Origin: Muribaculaceae bacterium
GTDB lineage: Bacteria > Bacteroidota > Bacteroidia > Bacteroidales > Muribaculaceae
Direction: 5' to 3'
DNA: 64,000 nucleotides
Assembly (NCBI GenBank): GCA_029060725.1
Contig: JAIDTL010000002.1
Location: forward strand, 1 to 64,000
The translations under genes were made by a program, and so were the position numbers. Positions 1-8,882 of this stretch are shown piece after piece (the first letter of the stretch is position 1; every line of letters begins with the position of its first letter). A model generated the notes under the pieces. It was not told the origin of the DNA. It did no database searches and saw only the letters and a program-made list of their open reading frames with translations.

Positions 1-75
1 ATGGTATCGGAAGTGAATATGTCATTAACTTTTCTCATGCTGCTTGATAATATATTTTTAATTTGATAGACTACT

Positions 76-110
76 TATGAATTATGAATTATAAATTATG
101 AATTATGAAT
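76..110. repeat. heptamer tandem repeat, 5 copies (TATGAAT)
   Basis: Five head-to-tail heptamers, four reading TATGAAT and one TATAAAT, in AT-rich noncoding DNA. No gene can be supported in 1-160. Related period-7 arrays lie at 11756-11783 and 15594-15614. The function is unknown; AT-rich short tandem repeats of this kind arise by slippage. Confidence 0.8.
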
Positions 111-160
111 GATAGTCGATGATTGATCAAACATGATTCAGATAGATTCCGAAGCATTCT

Positions 161-207
161 AACAAAAAACAGGATTCCCCATTTGGAGAATCCTGTAATC
201 TTTTTTT
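161..207. terminator. bidirectional terminator downstream of rubrerythrin
   Basis: A 9-bp perfect stem (169-177 with 188-196) has an A-run on the left and seven T on the right. It can therefore serve the minus-strand rubrerythrin and any plus-strand transcript entering from outside the window. Confidence 0.75.
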
Positions 208-217
208 AAGAATGATA

Positions 218-760
218 TTAATAATTTTCTGGACGGAGCTCAAAGAAAGCTTGGGGATGACTGCAAACCGGGCAGATCTTAGGAGCTGACTTACCAACAT
301 GAATATGTCCGCATTCCAAGCACATCCACATGCGGTCACCGTCACGAGAGAAGACAATTCCATCTTCGATATTCTTAAGCAGAGTGCGATAGCGCTCCAT
401 GTGGGTCTTTTCGATTTGCCCTACCATCTCAAATTTCTTTGCGATTTCAGTGAAACCTTCTTCGCGTGCGATAGCTGCAAAGCGTACATACATATCGTCC
501 CATTCAAATTCTTCGCCTGCTGCTGCATCAACGAGGTTTTGAGGAGTAGCCGGCACATCTCCATCGTGGAGATATTTGAACCAGAGTTTTGCATGAGTAT
601 GTTCGTTCTTGGAGGTTTCCTCGAAGATATCTCCGATCTGTTGGTAACCGTCTTTCTTAGCTTTTTTTGCATAGAAAGAATATTTCACACATGCTTGAGA
701 TTCACCAGCGAATGCTGCCAACAGACATTCTTCAGTCTTACTTCCTTTAAGTTCTTTCAT
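218..760 (-). CDS. rubrerythrin (peroxide-detoxifying non-haem diiron protein)
   Basis: This is a cytoplasmic diiron peroxidase that reduces hydrogen peroxide in anaerobes. The N-terminal ferritin-like four-helix domain carries the FAGESQA...Y segment and the EHTHAK box. The last ~35 residues are a rubredoxin-like knuckle with CLECG and CPVC pairs for one iron. The 180-residue form is near the usual ~190. The start at 760 (MKELKGSKTEE) is preferred because family members begin at this point; an in-frame ATG at 796 would add 12 residues. It is a single gene, divergent from the GH51 gene, with a good terminator behind it. Upstream, a TATTTTTG-like -7 element is visible on this strand (888-895), but no -33 TTTG at the right distance was found. 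Function is assigned by family with high certainty; the physiological reductant is not encoded nearby. Confidence 0.93.
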   Translation of the reverse strand: MKELKGSKTEECLLAAFAGESQACVKYSFYAKKAKKDGYQQIGDIFEETSKNEHTHAKLWFKYLHDGDVPATPQNLVDAAAGEEFEWDDMYVRFAAIAREEGFTEIAKKFEMVGQIEKTHMERYRTLLKNIEDGIVFSRDGDRMWMCLECGHIHVGKSAPKICPVCSHPQAFFELRPENY

Positions 761-908
761 ATTCGTATTATAGTTTATAGGTTTGATTTTTTCCATTAAA
801 CACCATTAGATACTGAAAGGTTCATTATGAGAATTATCTTTTTCGTTTTCTCAACACTAAAATTCTTATTTGAATATTCTCACCTCAAAAATATTTTTTT
901 TCAAAAGA

Positions 909-939
909 TTTGATTTCATTGATTTTATTGCTAATTTTG
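909..939 (+). promoter_or_regulatory. Bacteroidota promoter for the GH51 gene
   Basis: TTTG (909-912), 19-bp spacer, TAATTTTG (932-939), an exact match to the Bacteroidota -33/-7 pattern. It predicts a leader of about 45 nt before the ATG at 991. Confidence 0.75.
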
Positions 940-990
940 TATTCTTATTAACAAAGAAGTTGTTTCGACTTCAAATACAAAAATATTAAA

Positions 991-3486
991 ATGAAATCAC
1001 TTTATAAATTTAGTATAGGAATGGCGATTGCTCTGTCGGCAACTGTAACGGTTGACTCATTTGCCGGCAAGCCCGTTGAAATGCTTGCTTTCTCTATGCC
1101 GGATGGCAATGGAGGCTTAAAATTAGCATCCCGCAGTGCTTCAGACAAGGAATGGCGAACCATTGGAAACTTCCATTCTTTTCTCGGCTCAGATTATGGA
1201 GCATGGGGAAGCGGCAAAAAGATGCATAACGTCAAAATTGGGAAAGATGCCGATGGAGTCTTCTGGATAATTTTTAATCCTGATAAGAAAGGAGAAGTCG
1301 TGGCAATTACTTGTAGTCCTGATTTTGAGCACTGGAAACCACAAGAATACCGCCGAAGTGATTCAGACTATATGAAGGAACTACCCTCTTCCGTCACTTT
1401 TACTGATTTGACTGAAACAAATGTGCAAGGAAATGATGTGAAAGGTAGTGTGATTACTGTTGACTCTGACCTAATCGGACGTTTAGATGGATATGTGCAT
1501 TATCAATCTATCAAGAATGCAAAAAATGATGAGAGGGCTGATCAGGACCCATGGAGATTCAAAGATTTAAAACCTCTGAAAGCCACTGTAACTCTTGATA
1601 AGAACGGTGCCAAATCAATTTCTTACAATTTTATAGGCATATTTTTTGAAGATATAAACTATGGCGCTGACGGAGGTCTTTATGCTGAGCTAATTCAAAA
1701 CCGAGACTTCGAATATTCTGAAAAAGATCGCAAAGAATGGTCGCCATCTTCATATTGGGAATCATCAGACATGAATTTTCAAATAGACACCACAGATCCT
1801 ATTCATCCCAACAATTCTCATTACGCTATCTGTCAGACATCAGGCAAACCCGGTAAGCTTTCTAATAAGGGCTTTGACGGCATAGTGTTGAAAAAAGGAG
1901 ACAAATATATTTTTAATGTTTTCGCCCGTTCCGAAGCAAAGACCGGTCTTAAGGTAATCCTTACCGACAAAAACGGGAAGGTTCTTGCTCAAGGAAAAGT
2001 AAATGTGCCGGCAGGAAAAGAATGGTCAAAACTTAGTGCCACGCTTACATCAAAAGCCGACTGTAGCGACGCAATGCTGAAGATTGAGGTTCCAGCTAAG
2101 AGCACGGTCAATCTCGACATGATTTCCCTTTTCCCCGAAAAGACATTCAAAGGACGCAAGAATGGACTTAGAAAAGATTTGGCTCAGACCCTTGCCGACC
2201 TCCAACCAAAGTTTATGCGTTTCCCTGGAGGTTGCGTAAGTCACGGCAATGGTATTGACAATATCTACGACTGGAAAGGCTCCATCGGACCTCTTGAAGC
2301 TCGCAAGCCACTCCGCAATCTTTGGGGCTATCATCAGAATCGCGGACTTGGCTTTTATGAATATTTCCAATTCTGTGAAGACCTTGGAATGGAGCCACTG
2401 CCGGTGCTCGCTGCCGGAGTTCCCTGTCAGAATTCATCACTGCCATCCCACTATAGCCACGATAATCTTACAACAAATGGCCAACAATGTGGAATTCCTC
2501 TTGAAGATATGCCTGCTTATATTCAGGATATTCTTGACCTCGTAGAGTATGCAAACGGACCTGCGGATTCTGAATGGGGCAAAAAGCGTGCTGAAGCCGG
2601 ACATCCGGAACCTTTTAATATGAAATATCTTGGCATTGGCAACGAAGACCTTATCAGCGAGGCTTTCAAGACACGCTTCAAGATGATACGCGATGCAGTG
2701 AATGCCAAATATCCCGACATCACGGTTGTGGGCACTGTAGGTCCATTCTTTGAAGGTTCCGACTATGAGGAAGGATGGGACTTTGCAAAGAAAGAAAATG
2801 TGGAGATAGTCGACGAGCACTATTATGTAGCACCGGGTTGGTATGTCAACAATCGCGATTTTTACGACAATTACGATCGTAAAGGTCCGAAAGTCTATCT
2901 TGGAGAATACGCTTCACATTATCCCGGCAGGGAATCAAACCTTGAGTGTGCACTATCCATTGGGCTATATCTGACCGACGTGGAACGAAATGCAGACGTT
3001 GTCACCATGACTTCTTACGCTCCTCTCTTATCAAAGAAAGGACGGACTCAATGGCGCCCGGACCTTATCTATTTCGATAATGAAAGCATATCTTTATCTC
3101 CTGACTATTATGTACAACAGATGTATGGTACTAATTCAGGAACCACTTACCTTCCCTCTTCAATTAAACTTCAGGAAAAGTGTTGTGGCAAGTGCGACAA
3201 ATCGCCTAAAGATATCACAAACAATGATGTGACAAACAGATTCGGAGTGTCAACAGTGATTGACGATAAAACAGGCGATACGATTGTAAGGATAGCAAAT
3301 ATGCTTCCGGTTAGTATCGAAGTTAATCTTGACGGTTATCCTACAGGAAAAGCCCAGTTGACTACCCTTGCCGGTAGTCCACGCGATACTAAAGTGAAAC
3401 CCACCACATCATCAATTGATCTTGCCGGCGTTGTGGAGGTAGCACCTTATTCATTCTCAACTCTAAGAATATTAAAAAACAAATAA
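991..3486 (+). CDS. secreted alpha-L-arabinofuranosidase, GH51, with extra N-terminal module
   Basis: This enzyme removes terminal arabinofuranose from arabinoxylan or arabinan side chains. It has a signal peptide (residues 1-25, ending SFAG) and is probably periplasmic or surface-exposed. Residues ~26-190 form a module I cannot assign firmly; its tryptophan-rich strands recall part of a GH43-type propeller. Residues ~195-370 contain a jelly-roll, CBM4/9-like region. The GH51 barrel follows, with FPGGCVSHG, acid/base Glu552 in GIGNEDL and nucleophile Glu639 in LGEYASH, and then the C-terminal beta domain. At 831 residues it is longer than the usual ~500-660 because of the N-terminal module. 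It has its own promoter and is followed by a GC-rich palindrome and the flavodoxin gene. The nearby xylose, GH67, GH35 and GH10 genes point to arabinoxylan as substrate. Substrate choice is inferred; the family call is firm. Confidence 0.9.
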   Translation: MKSLYKFSIGMAIALSATVTVDSFAGKPVEMLAFSMPDGNGGLKLASRSASDKEWRTIGNFHSFLGSDYGAWGSGKKMHNVKIGKDADGVFWIIFNPDKKGEVVAITCSPDFEHWKPQEYRRSDSDYMKELPSSVTFTDLTETNVQGNDVKGSVITVDSDLIGRLDGYVHYQSIKNAKNDERADQDPWRFKDLKPLKATVTLDKNGAKSISYNFIGIFFEDINYGADGGLYAELIQNRDFEYSEKDRKEWSPSSYWESSDMNFQIDTTDPIHPNNSHYAICQTSGKPGKLSNKGFDGIVLKKGDKYIFNVFARSEAKTGLKVILTDKNGKVLAQGKVNVPAGKEWSKLSATLTSKADCSDAMLKIEVPAKSTVNLDMISLFPEKTFKGRKNGLRKDLAQTLADLQPKFMRFPGGCVSHGNGIDNIYDWKGSIGPLEARKPLRNLWGYHQNRGLGFYEYFQFCEDLGMEPLPVLAAGVPCQNSSLPSHYSHDNLTTNGQQCGIPLEDMPAYIQDILDLVEYANGPADSEWGKKRAEAGHPEPFNMKYLGIGNEDLISEAFKTRFKMIRDAVNAKYPDITVVGTVGPFFEGSDYEEGWDFAKKENVEIVDEHYYVAPGWYVNNRDFYDNYDRKGPKVYLGEYASHYPGRESNLECALSIGLYLTDVERNADVVTMTSYAPLLSKKGRTQWRPDLIYFDNESISLSPDYYVQQMYGTNSGTTYLPSSIKLQEKCCGKCDKSPKDITNNDVTNRFGVSTVIDDKTGDTIVRIANMLPVSIEVNLDGYPTGKAQLTTLAGSPRDTKVKPTTSSIDLAGVVEVAPYSFSTLRILKNK

Positions 3487-3490
3487 CCTT

Positions 3491-3519
3491 GTAGGGACGC
3501 ACGGGCTTGTGCGTCCCTA
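3491..3519. repeat. REP-like GC-rich palindrome
   Basis: A perfect 11-bp inverted repeat (TAGGGACGCAC at 3492-3502, complement at 3509-3519) with a 6-nt loop. The same core recurs at 13945-13971 in the same orientation. It has no T-run, so it is not an ordinary terminator. Confidence 0.8.
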
Positions 3520-3536
3520 AAAAATCCCAATTACCC

Positions 3537-4373
3537 ATGAAGAAACTAACCTCAATTCTTCTGCTTGCCACCACACTTATCTTCGGAAGCGCATGCAAAT
3601 CAAACAAGACAGAACATACTGAGACTCAGGATGGAAAGACTCTCGTGCTTTATTATTCACAGACAGGAGCAACTAAAGCTGTGGCTGAAGAATTGCAGAA
3701 ACAGCTTGGATGCGACATTGACTCTATAGTGGCAGTCAATCCATACGATGGTGACTATGGACAGACTATCTCGCGCTGGATGCAGGAGTCAAAAGATAGT
3801 GTAAAGGTTGAAGTCAAGCCCATCAATGTCAATCTTGACGAATATGACACAATATTCCTTGGATTCCCAATATGGGGAGGCACGTATGCTCTTCCAATGT
3901 CGTCTTTCCTTGCTGATAATAAGCTTGAGGGCAAGAATGTCGTGACTTTCGCTACATTTGGTAGCGGAGGGATAGAAAAAGCGTCTATAGATGTTGCTGT
4001 TGCGCTCCCGGGAGCAGATGTGAAAGAAGGATATGGAGTGAGAAATGCCCGTGTAGCTAAAGCGCCACAAGAAATCAAGAGATTCCTGATAGAAAACGGC
4101 TACATTGAAGGAGAGATTGATGCATTGCCGGAATTCTCAGATCCTACAGATGTAAGTGACAAAGATGCGGTAATCTTTCATGCCGCATGCGACAACTATC
4201 AGTTTCCTCTCGGAAATCCAGTCTCAGTTGCCATGCGTGAGACTCCCGAGGGTCCCGAATATGAATTTGGAGTGAAATCTACAGCTCCTGATGGTTCCGA
4301 ATCCAACTCTATCATCTACGTGTTAGCCCCTCAAGGACAGACACCTGAATTCACAAGAGTAGTGAGAGAATAA
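3537..4373 (+). CDS. flavodoxin-fold lipoprotein
   Basis: Residues 1-21 are a lipoprotein signal ending in a GSAC lipobox, so the protein is exported and lipid-anchored. Residues ~35-190 are a Flavodoxin_4-type domain: the phosphate-binding loop SQTGATK follows the first strand (LVLYY), and the FPIWGG segment lies near the flavin site. About 90 C-terminal residues (after EFSDPTDVSD) form a small extra domain I do not recognise. The start at 3537 is chosen because it begins a clean lipoprotein signal; an upstream in-frame TTG lies inside the palindrome. Flavodoxins are normally cytoplasmic electron carriers, so an exported FMN protein needs a periplasmic or membrane electron donor that is not evident here. 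It may be co-transcribed with the GH51 gene (50-bp gap) and is followed by a terminator. Confidence 0.82.
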   Translation: MKKLTSILLLATTLIFGSACKSNKTEHTETQDGKTLVLYYSQTGATKAVAEELQKQLGCDIDSIVAVNPYDGDYGQTISRWMQESKDSVKVEVKPINVNLDEYDTIFLGFPIWGGTYALPMSSFLADNKLEGKNVVTFATFGSGGIEKASIDVAVALPGADVKEGYGVRNARVAKAPQEIKRFLIENGYIEGEIDALPEFSDPTDVSDKDAVIFHAACDNYQFPLGNPVSVAMRETPEGPEYEFGVKSTAPDGSESNSIIYVLAPQGQTPEFTRVVRE

Positions 4374-4450
4374 CTTACGTATCCTTTGTATGCTCTCTGA
4401 GTCTTACGTTGTTGACTATGATTGTTATCAAAAACTCTTGCAAAAAGTAG

Positions 4451-4480
4451 CCCTGTGCTTAGGCACGGGGTTTGTTTTTT
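4451..4480 (+). terminator. terminator after flavodoxin lipoprotein gene
   Basis: An 8-bp stem with one G-U pair (4451-4458 with 4463-4470) has a four-base loop and is followed by a T-rich tract. The tract also contains the -33 TTTG of the next promoter. Confidence 0.65.
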
Positions 4481-4501
4481 AATTTTTTTTGCTTAACTTT
4501 G
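4471..4501 (+). promoter_or_regulatory. promoter for DUF3943 gene
   Basis: TTTG (4471-4474), 19-bp spacer, TAACTTTG (4494-4501). It overlaps the T-tract of the preceding terminator, which compacts the two signals. The leader would be about 30 nt. Confidence 0.7.
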
Positions 4502-4537
4502 CAGAGGAAATAACTCACATGTAATCCGATTGAAGGT

Positions 4538-6199
4538 ATGACCGAAAGACGCTTCGTATCGCTAATCCTAATTTGGGCAATGGCAATGGCTATTGCAGTC
4601 CCCGGATTCTCCCAAAATCAGTATGACATTTTCATAGATTCTCTGAAGACTAATGTAAATAAGCAGGTATATGGGCAAAAATGGCATCGCGGAGGATATA
4701 GACACCGTGTGCCCTATCGCCATATCGTATCCACTCCTGTCATTCCCGACAGTGTGGATATGGCATATCATCAAAAGAAAAATTTCTGGAGAGCCGGTGC
4801 TGAGGTGGTCGGACTCAATGTCAGTCTTTGGGCTTTTGACCGCTACGTAAAGCATGGCGATTACGCATACATTTCTTGGGAAACAATAAAAGAAAACTTC
4901 AAGCACGGCTTCGAGTGGGACAACGATCATCTGATCACCAATATGTTTGCGCACCCCTACAATGGATCGATGTTTTTCAATGCAGGACGTTCAAATGGAT
5001 TCAATTTCTGGCAGTCTGAACTCTTTGCGATTGGAGGAAGCGCAATGTGGGAGATGTGTATGGAACGCGAATACCCTTCCACCAACGACATAATTGCCAC
5101 TCCGATTGGAGGAGCTGCCATTGGTGAAGTTTTGTATCGGGCTTCAGACCTCGTGCTTGACGATAGTTCCACCGGAAGAGAACGCTTCGGTAGAGAAGCA
5201 GCCGCATTTATCTTAGATCCAATGAGGGGCATCAATAGAATTGTGACAGGACAGGCTTGGAAAAAGAGATACTCTTCAGGCAGGCGTTTTGGACTTCCTC
5301 CTATTAGTGTAGAACTTTCTGTCGGACCTCGATTGCTTGCTATGATAGATAATGATGGATTCAAGGCAGGCGGGGCTGCGGAAGTTAATCTTGAATATGG
5401 CGACAGATTCGAATTGACTACAAAAGTGCCATACGACTATTTTTCTTTTCTATTAGAAGCCCAAATGGTGAAGACCCAACCACTACTAAGCAGGATCGAG
5501 ATTATCGGTAGGCTTCTAAGTAAGGAAATTATCGATGAAGAAAGAATTAATATGAATATCGGGATGTATCAACATTTTGATTATTTTGACTCTGATACTA
5601 TTCGGAATTTAGAAAATGATGAGATAATTCCCGAAAATGTTCCTTATAAATTTGGGACTCCCGCTTCTTTAGGAATTGGCACTATGATAAGATATATTCC
5701 AAATAGCCAAATGTCGGTCGATGGATTCGCTCATTTCAATGTAGTGGCACTTGCCGGAGTGTTGACGGATCTATACAGGGGAAATGATGAAAGAAACTAT
5801 AGCTGGGGAGGCGGATATTCAGCTAAAGCTGGTTTGAACTGGGCTATGGCAAACGATAAGATATCAATAAAGATAGCTAATCAATTCTACCACATTTTCA
5901 CCCGCAACAATTTTGACACCTCCAGCACTTGGATGACTCGCCCTAAAAGCGGAATAATACATATTGAAGGGGGCGATAATGGAGTCTCTACGTTCAATCA
6001 TTTTGAAGCAAATGTGAACTTTAAATTAAAAAGTAATCTGTATTTTACGGAAGGTTTTGACATATATTATAGGCATACTTATTATAAAGACTTGGTGCTC
6101 AATGTAACAAATGACAATGGTGAACAAACAAGAATATCCAATTTAAAATGGAATAGCAAGCAGATAGGGGCCCATATAATGCTGACATATAAATTTTAA
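4538..6199 (+). CDS. DUF3943 outer-membrane protein
   Basis: The 553-residue protein has a signal peptide (about 25 residues, ending GFSQ) and a region of small and aromatic residues at 70-230 matching the DUF3943 family. That region includes FEWDNDHLITNMFAHP, SELFAIGGSAMWEM and TPIGGAAIGEVLYR. The C-terminal half alternates polar and aromatic residues in short strands and ends in KF, as expected of a beta-barrel inserted by the BAM machinery. The family function is unknown; family members are thought to sit in the outer membrane. It is a single gene with its own promoter, ending in a hairpin shared with the convergent peptidase gene. No enzymatic motif was seen. Confidence 0.82.
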   Translation: MTERRFVSLILIWAMAMAIAVPGFSQNQYDIFIDSLKTNVNKQVYGQKWHRGGYRHRVPYRHIVSTPVIPDSVDMAYHQKKNFWRAGAEVVGLNVSLWAFDRYVKHGDYAYISWETIKENFKHGFEWDNDHLITNMFAHPYNGSMFFNAGRSNGFNFWQSELFAIGGSAMWEMCMEREYPSTNDIIATPIGGAAIGEVLYRASDLVLDDSSTGRERFGREAAAFILDPMRGINRIVTGQAWKKRYSSGRRFGLPPISVELSVGPRLLAMIDNDGFKAGGAAEVNLEYGDRFELTTKVPYDYFSFLLEAQMVKTQPLLSRIEIIGRLLSKEIIDEERINMNIGMYQHFDYFDSDTIRNLENDEIIPENVPYKFGTPASLGIGTMIRYIPNSQMSVDGFAHFNVVALAGVLTDLYRGNDERNYSWGGGYSAKAGLNWAMANDKISIKIANQFYHIFTRNNFDTSSTWMTRPKSGIIHIEGGDNGVSTFNHFEANVNFKLKSNLYFTEGFDIYYRHTYYKDLVLNVTNDNGEQTRISNLKWNSKQIGAHIMLTYKF

Positions 6200-6212
6200 T
6201 GATGCTACAAAA

Positions 6213-6252
6213 AATATTAAAGAGGAGGCTATTATGCTTCCTCTTTAATATT
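6213..6252. terminator. bidirectional terminator between convergent genes
   Basis: A 17-bp stem with one G-T pair (6213-6229 with 6236-6252) and a 6-nt loop. An A-run on the left and a T-rich right side serve both DUF3943 and the minus-strand peptidase. Confidence 0.8.
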
Positions 6253-6270
6253 CTTCATGTACAAAAAAAA

Positions 6271-7596
6271 CTATTTTGTATAAAACTCGATTACTCTGCT
6301 TATTGCCCTTTCACAGACCGGGCAGAATGTTGGATTATGATTGTCGCGCATCCGGCATGTCTCAACGGGCCGAAAAACACCTTTTGACTTATAGCCTCCC
6401 CCTTCAAAGACTCCGACCACGACCTCTCCACGCGTCTCATTGGCAGCATCTTTCATCTTGTCTTCTCGTTTTCCTCCTTTGTCGGTCCAAGGTGTAGGTA
6501 CTTTCACTCCCGGCGTCAGCAGATCTTTCCATTTTGAATCAAAATCAACCATTGTCGTAATATTCTGTTCCCATGGTTCGATATCAAGAGGATACGTATC
6601 GGATTCTTCTTCAGTATAGAAATATTCATCAGCAAGTCCTGCAAAACTATGTCCAAACTCATGCACAGCTACCGGAAGAGTCAGATTATGGTCGGATGTA
6701 GCTATTTGATAGCAGTTATATATTCCACCTCCCCCATATTCAGGAGTATTCACAAGCACAAGTACATGCTCGTAAGGTATTCCTTCAAGTGCTTTATGTA
6801 ATTTCCAAACTCTCGGAGTAGTTAGATAGCGAGAGGAATAAAAGGTGCTGAAATGAGATTCAAAAGCAGTGTCTTTCCATTGATTTTTAAGTGGTACAGT
6901 GACGCCACTGTCTTTAGATGGTGTCATTACAGCTACAACATTAAATTTGTCTTTATTAGAAGCAAACGGTTCGTAGCTCAGGATTTCATCAGCTATGATT
7001 TTTGCTTTACTTATAAAAGAATCCATTTCATCTTGTGTATATCCCTCAGCAAGAATTGCAATATCGATAGCTTCCGTTGGATCTCCACCTTTATGAATAT
7101 ATTTGTGAGATATTGGATTCTCACCGCGCAGTGCCACGAGTTCATCATCAGGCCTATAACGATGTGTGATTCTTCCTATTTCTTCATGTCTGTTTCCTCG
7201 CAAACTTACAGTAATGTCTGCCTCCTTTTTAGGAAGAGGCACAAGAAATGAATTTTCAAAAGACATATTTTTCTCCTTGGCTTCTGGAGTATAGATCCAT
7301 TCCTGAAAAAGAGATGAGAAAGTATTCATATAAAGAGTATCGCCAGAAAGCGGATCTGTCACCAGGACGGTTCCATTTCCTGCTACAGGCACCTCTTTCA
7401 AACGTGATCTTCTTCCAGCCCAACCGGGTTGCTTCGTCTGGGAATCTATCAATAGATTTATTCCATCCGGGCCTCCACCTAATATATAATCAATACGAAG
7501 AGTACTGTCGCAGAAGTTTTCTGAAAAATCAGCCGCACTCATTGCTGAGGAAAGCCCAATGGCAATTGCAACTACAAAAATCCTATTCATTTTCAT
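6271..7596 (-). CDS. secreted M64-family metallopeptidase
   Basis: A zinc peptidase of MEROPS family M64 (founding member: an IgA-cleaving protease). A signal peptide of about 21 residues (ending MSAA) is followed by an N-terminal beta-sandwich-like half. The catalytic half contains IAILAEGYTQDEM, LVNTPEYGGGGIYN and the zinc site HEFGHSFAGLADEY, in which two His and the downstream Asp/Glu are the expected ligands and base. Near the C-terminus, CRMRDN...FCPVCERA supplies cysteines conserved in the family. At 441 residues it is a normal length. The start could be MKMN (7596) or the internal ATG two codons later. It lies 88 bp behind the EamA gene, separated by an octamer repeat array. Cleavage of immunoglobulin A is not implied; many members have unknown substrates. 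Confidence 0.9.
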   Translation of the reverse strand: MKMNRIFVVAIAIGLSSAMSAADFSENFCDSTLRIDYILGGGPDGINLLIDSQTKQPGWAGRRSRLKEVPVAGNGTVLVTDPLSGDTLYMNTFSSLFQEWIYTPEAKEKNMSFENSFLVPLPKKEADITVSLRGNRHEEIGRITHRYRPDDELVALRGENPISHKYIHKGGDPTEAIDIAILAEGYTQDEMDSFISKAKIIADEILSYEPFASNKDKFNVVAVMTPSKDSGVTVPLKNQWKDTAFESHFSTFYSSRYLTTPRVWKLHKALEGIPYEHVLVLVNTPEYGGGGIYNCYQIATSDHNLTLPVAVHEFGHSFAGLADEYFYTEEESDTYPLDIEPWEQNITTMVDFDSKWKDLLTPGVKVPTPWTDKGGKREDKMKDAANETRGEVVVGVFEGGGYKSKGVFRPVETCRMRDNHNPTFCPVCERAISRVIEFYTK

Positions 7597-7605
7597 TTAT
7601 TTTTG

Positions 7606-7661
7606 GTTTAATTGTTTAATCGTTTAATCGTTTAATTGTTTAATCGTTTAATCGTTTAATT
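7606..7661. repeat. octamer tandem repeat, 7 copies (GTTTAATC/GTTTAATT)
   Basis: Seven uninterrupted octamers plus a decayed eighth. They fill the gap between the stop of the EamA gene and the start of the M64 gene. One more copy (7690-7697) lies inside the last codons of the EamA gene. A second array of the same unit is at 58043-58082. Confidence 0.85.
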
Positions 7662-7684
7662 GTTTATTACTCAATGTTTATTAT

Positions 7685-8614
7685 TTATTGTTTAATCGAT
7701 TGAGTTGTTGCTGAGGCTGCCTTTGACATTGTGACAAGATATACGCCTGTGAATATTAATATTACAGCAAATACTTTGGGGATCGAAAAATGATCCATGC
7801 CAAGAATTACACCTACTATAGTAGCTACTATTGGCTGAACGTAATTGTACATACCCACTATTGTTGGACGAAGATTTTTCTGTCCAATCATTATGCAGAT
7901 ATATGCCACGAAAGTCGCAAAAAAAACTATATATCCCACTCCTAACCATTCCTCAACAGTAATAGCACTCCAATCTGTAGTCTTTATAAAACTGATTGTA
8001 GCTGGCAGACCAACTATTGAAGCAGAAAGGAACATCCATTTCATCAGCGTAACAAGAGAATATTTCTTGATGAAATTTCTATATAGTGTAAGATAAAGGG
8101 CGTATGATAATTGAGCCATCAGGACAATAAAGTCGCCCAACGCAGGATTGTCACCACCCGCAATTGAACCTTTCCCTCCTAATACCAAGATAAGAGCTCC
8201 CGCTGCACCAAACACAATTCCTCCCGCTTTTTTGAGTGTGATCGGCTCTTTGAGGAAAAGCCAAGCCAGGAGCATCACCCACATTGGCATAGTTGTGGTG
8301 ACTAAGGATGCCTCTCCCGGGGAAGTGTAGCTCACACCTATTATAAAACAACCCTGATTGAGGAGAATACCTATCATGCCTGCACCAAACAGACGCAGTT
8401 TATCTATTGCCGGCACATGCTCTTTTGGAGTGAACAGAGAAGTGAGCCAAAAAAGAATGGCGGCTCCAGCGATGCGAAAGTCCACCATTATTATAGGAGC
8501 TATGACACCGGATGCGAATACCAATTTGGCGACCGGCGACATAAGTCCCCAACACACGTTAGCCCCCAACATCGAAAGATGCCCTTTAAGATTAAAATCC
8601 GAATTCATCTTCAT
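7685..8614 (-). CDS. EamA/DMT-superfamily permease
   Basis: A 309-residue inner-membrane carrier with ten hydrophobic segments arranged as two EamA repeats, the usual size and layout of drug/metabolite transporters. The N-terminal repeat begins LSMLGANVCWGLMSPVAKL and the second begins ALGDFIVLMAQLSYALYL. Substrates of the family range from amino acids and nucleosides to sugars, so none is named here. The position next to xylBA and xylan genes is suggestive only. A consensus promoter lies upstream (8671-8702), divergent from xylB. The last residues (TQSIKQ) are encoded by octamer-repeat DNA, showing that the array has been captured into the reading frame. Confidence 0.88.
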   Translation of the reverse strand: MKMNSDFNLKGHLSMLGANVCWGLMSPVAKLVFASGVIAPIIMVDFRIAGAAILFWLTSLFTPKEHVPAIDKLRLFGAGMIGILLNQGCFIIGVSYTSPGEASLVTTTMPMWVMLLAWLFLKEPITLKKAGGIVFGAAGALILVLGGKGSIAGGDNPALGDFIVLMAQLSYALYLTLYRNFIKKYSLVTLMKWMFLSASIVGLPATISFIKTTDWSAITVEEWLGVGYIVFFATFVAYICIMIGQKNLRPTIVGMYNYVQPIVATIVGVILGMDHFSIPKVFAVILIFTGVYLVTMSKAASATTQSIKQ

Positions 8615-8670
8615 ACCTTATAAAGAATTCGATCACCAATATCGAACTATTGTATAGATTATTTCAACTG

Positions 8671-8702
8671 CAAAATTAATCAAAATCCTTCATTTCGCCA
8701 AA
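8671..8702 (-). promoter_or_regulatory. promoter for EamA permease gene
   Basis: On the minus strand, TTTG (8702-8699), 20-bp spacer, TAATTTTG (8678-8671). The leader is about 50 nt. Confidence 0.7.
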
Positions 8703-8780
8703 TCATGTTATAAGCAATGAAGAAAGAATAGATAAGTCACAAATTCCAATTGATAAAAATCTGATTTTGTAAAAAAAATT

Positions 8781-8810
8781 TTTGTAAGTCCAAATTATTT
8801 ATTAACTTTG
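8781..8810 (+). promoter_or_regulatory. promoter for xylB-xylA
   Basis: TTTG (8781-8784), 18-bp spacer, TAACTTTG (8803-8810). The leader to the xylB ATG is about 65 nt. No clear operator palindrome was seen in it. Confidence 0.65.
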
Positions 8811-8882
8811 TAACCCAAAGAGGCAATTAAGCCATAAGCAAAAGATAATACCATAATATTCATACCATAAACACGACATCAA

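Noticed and set aside
1-75. possible end of a plus-strand gene (frame from base 1 to a TGA at 64-66)
   Set aside because: About 21 codons with no recognisable content; the window edge prevents any judgement.
797-990. a rubrerythrin promoter
   Set aside because: A TAnnTTTG-like element exists (888-895, minus) but no TTTG lies 18-21 bp from it, so it was not listed as a feature.
3507-3536. extended N-terminus of the flavodoxin protein from a TTG
   Set aside because: The TTG lies in the REP-like palindrome; the ATG at 3537 starts a clean lipoprotein signal.
6199-6387. 62-residue frame after DUF3943
   Set aside because: It runs through the bidirectional terminator and into the coding end of the convergent M64 gene.
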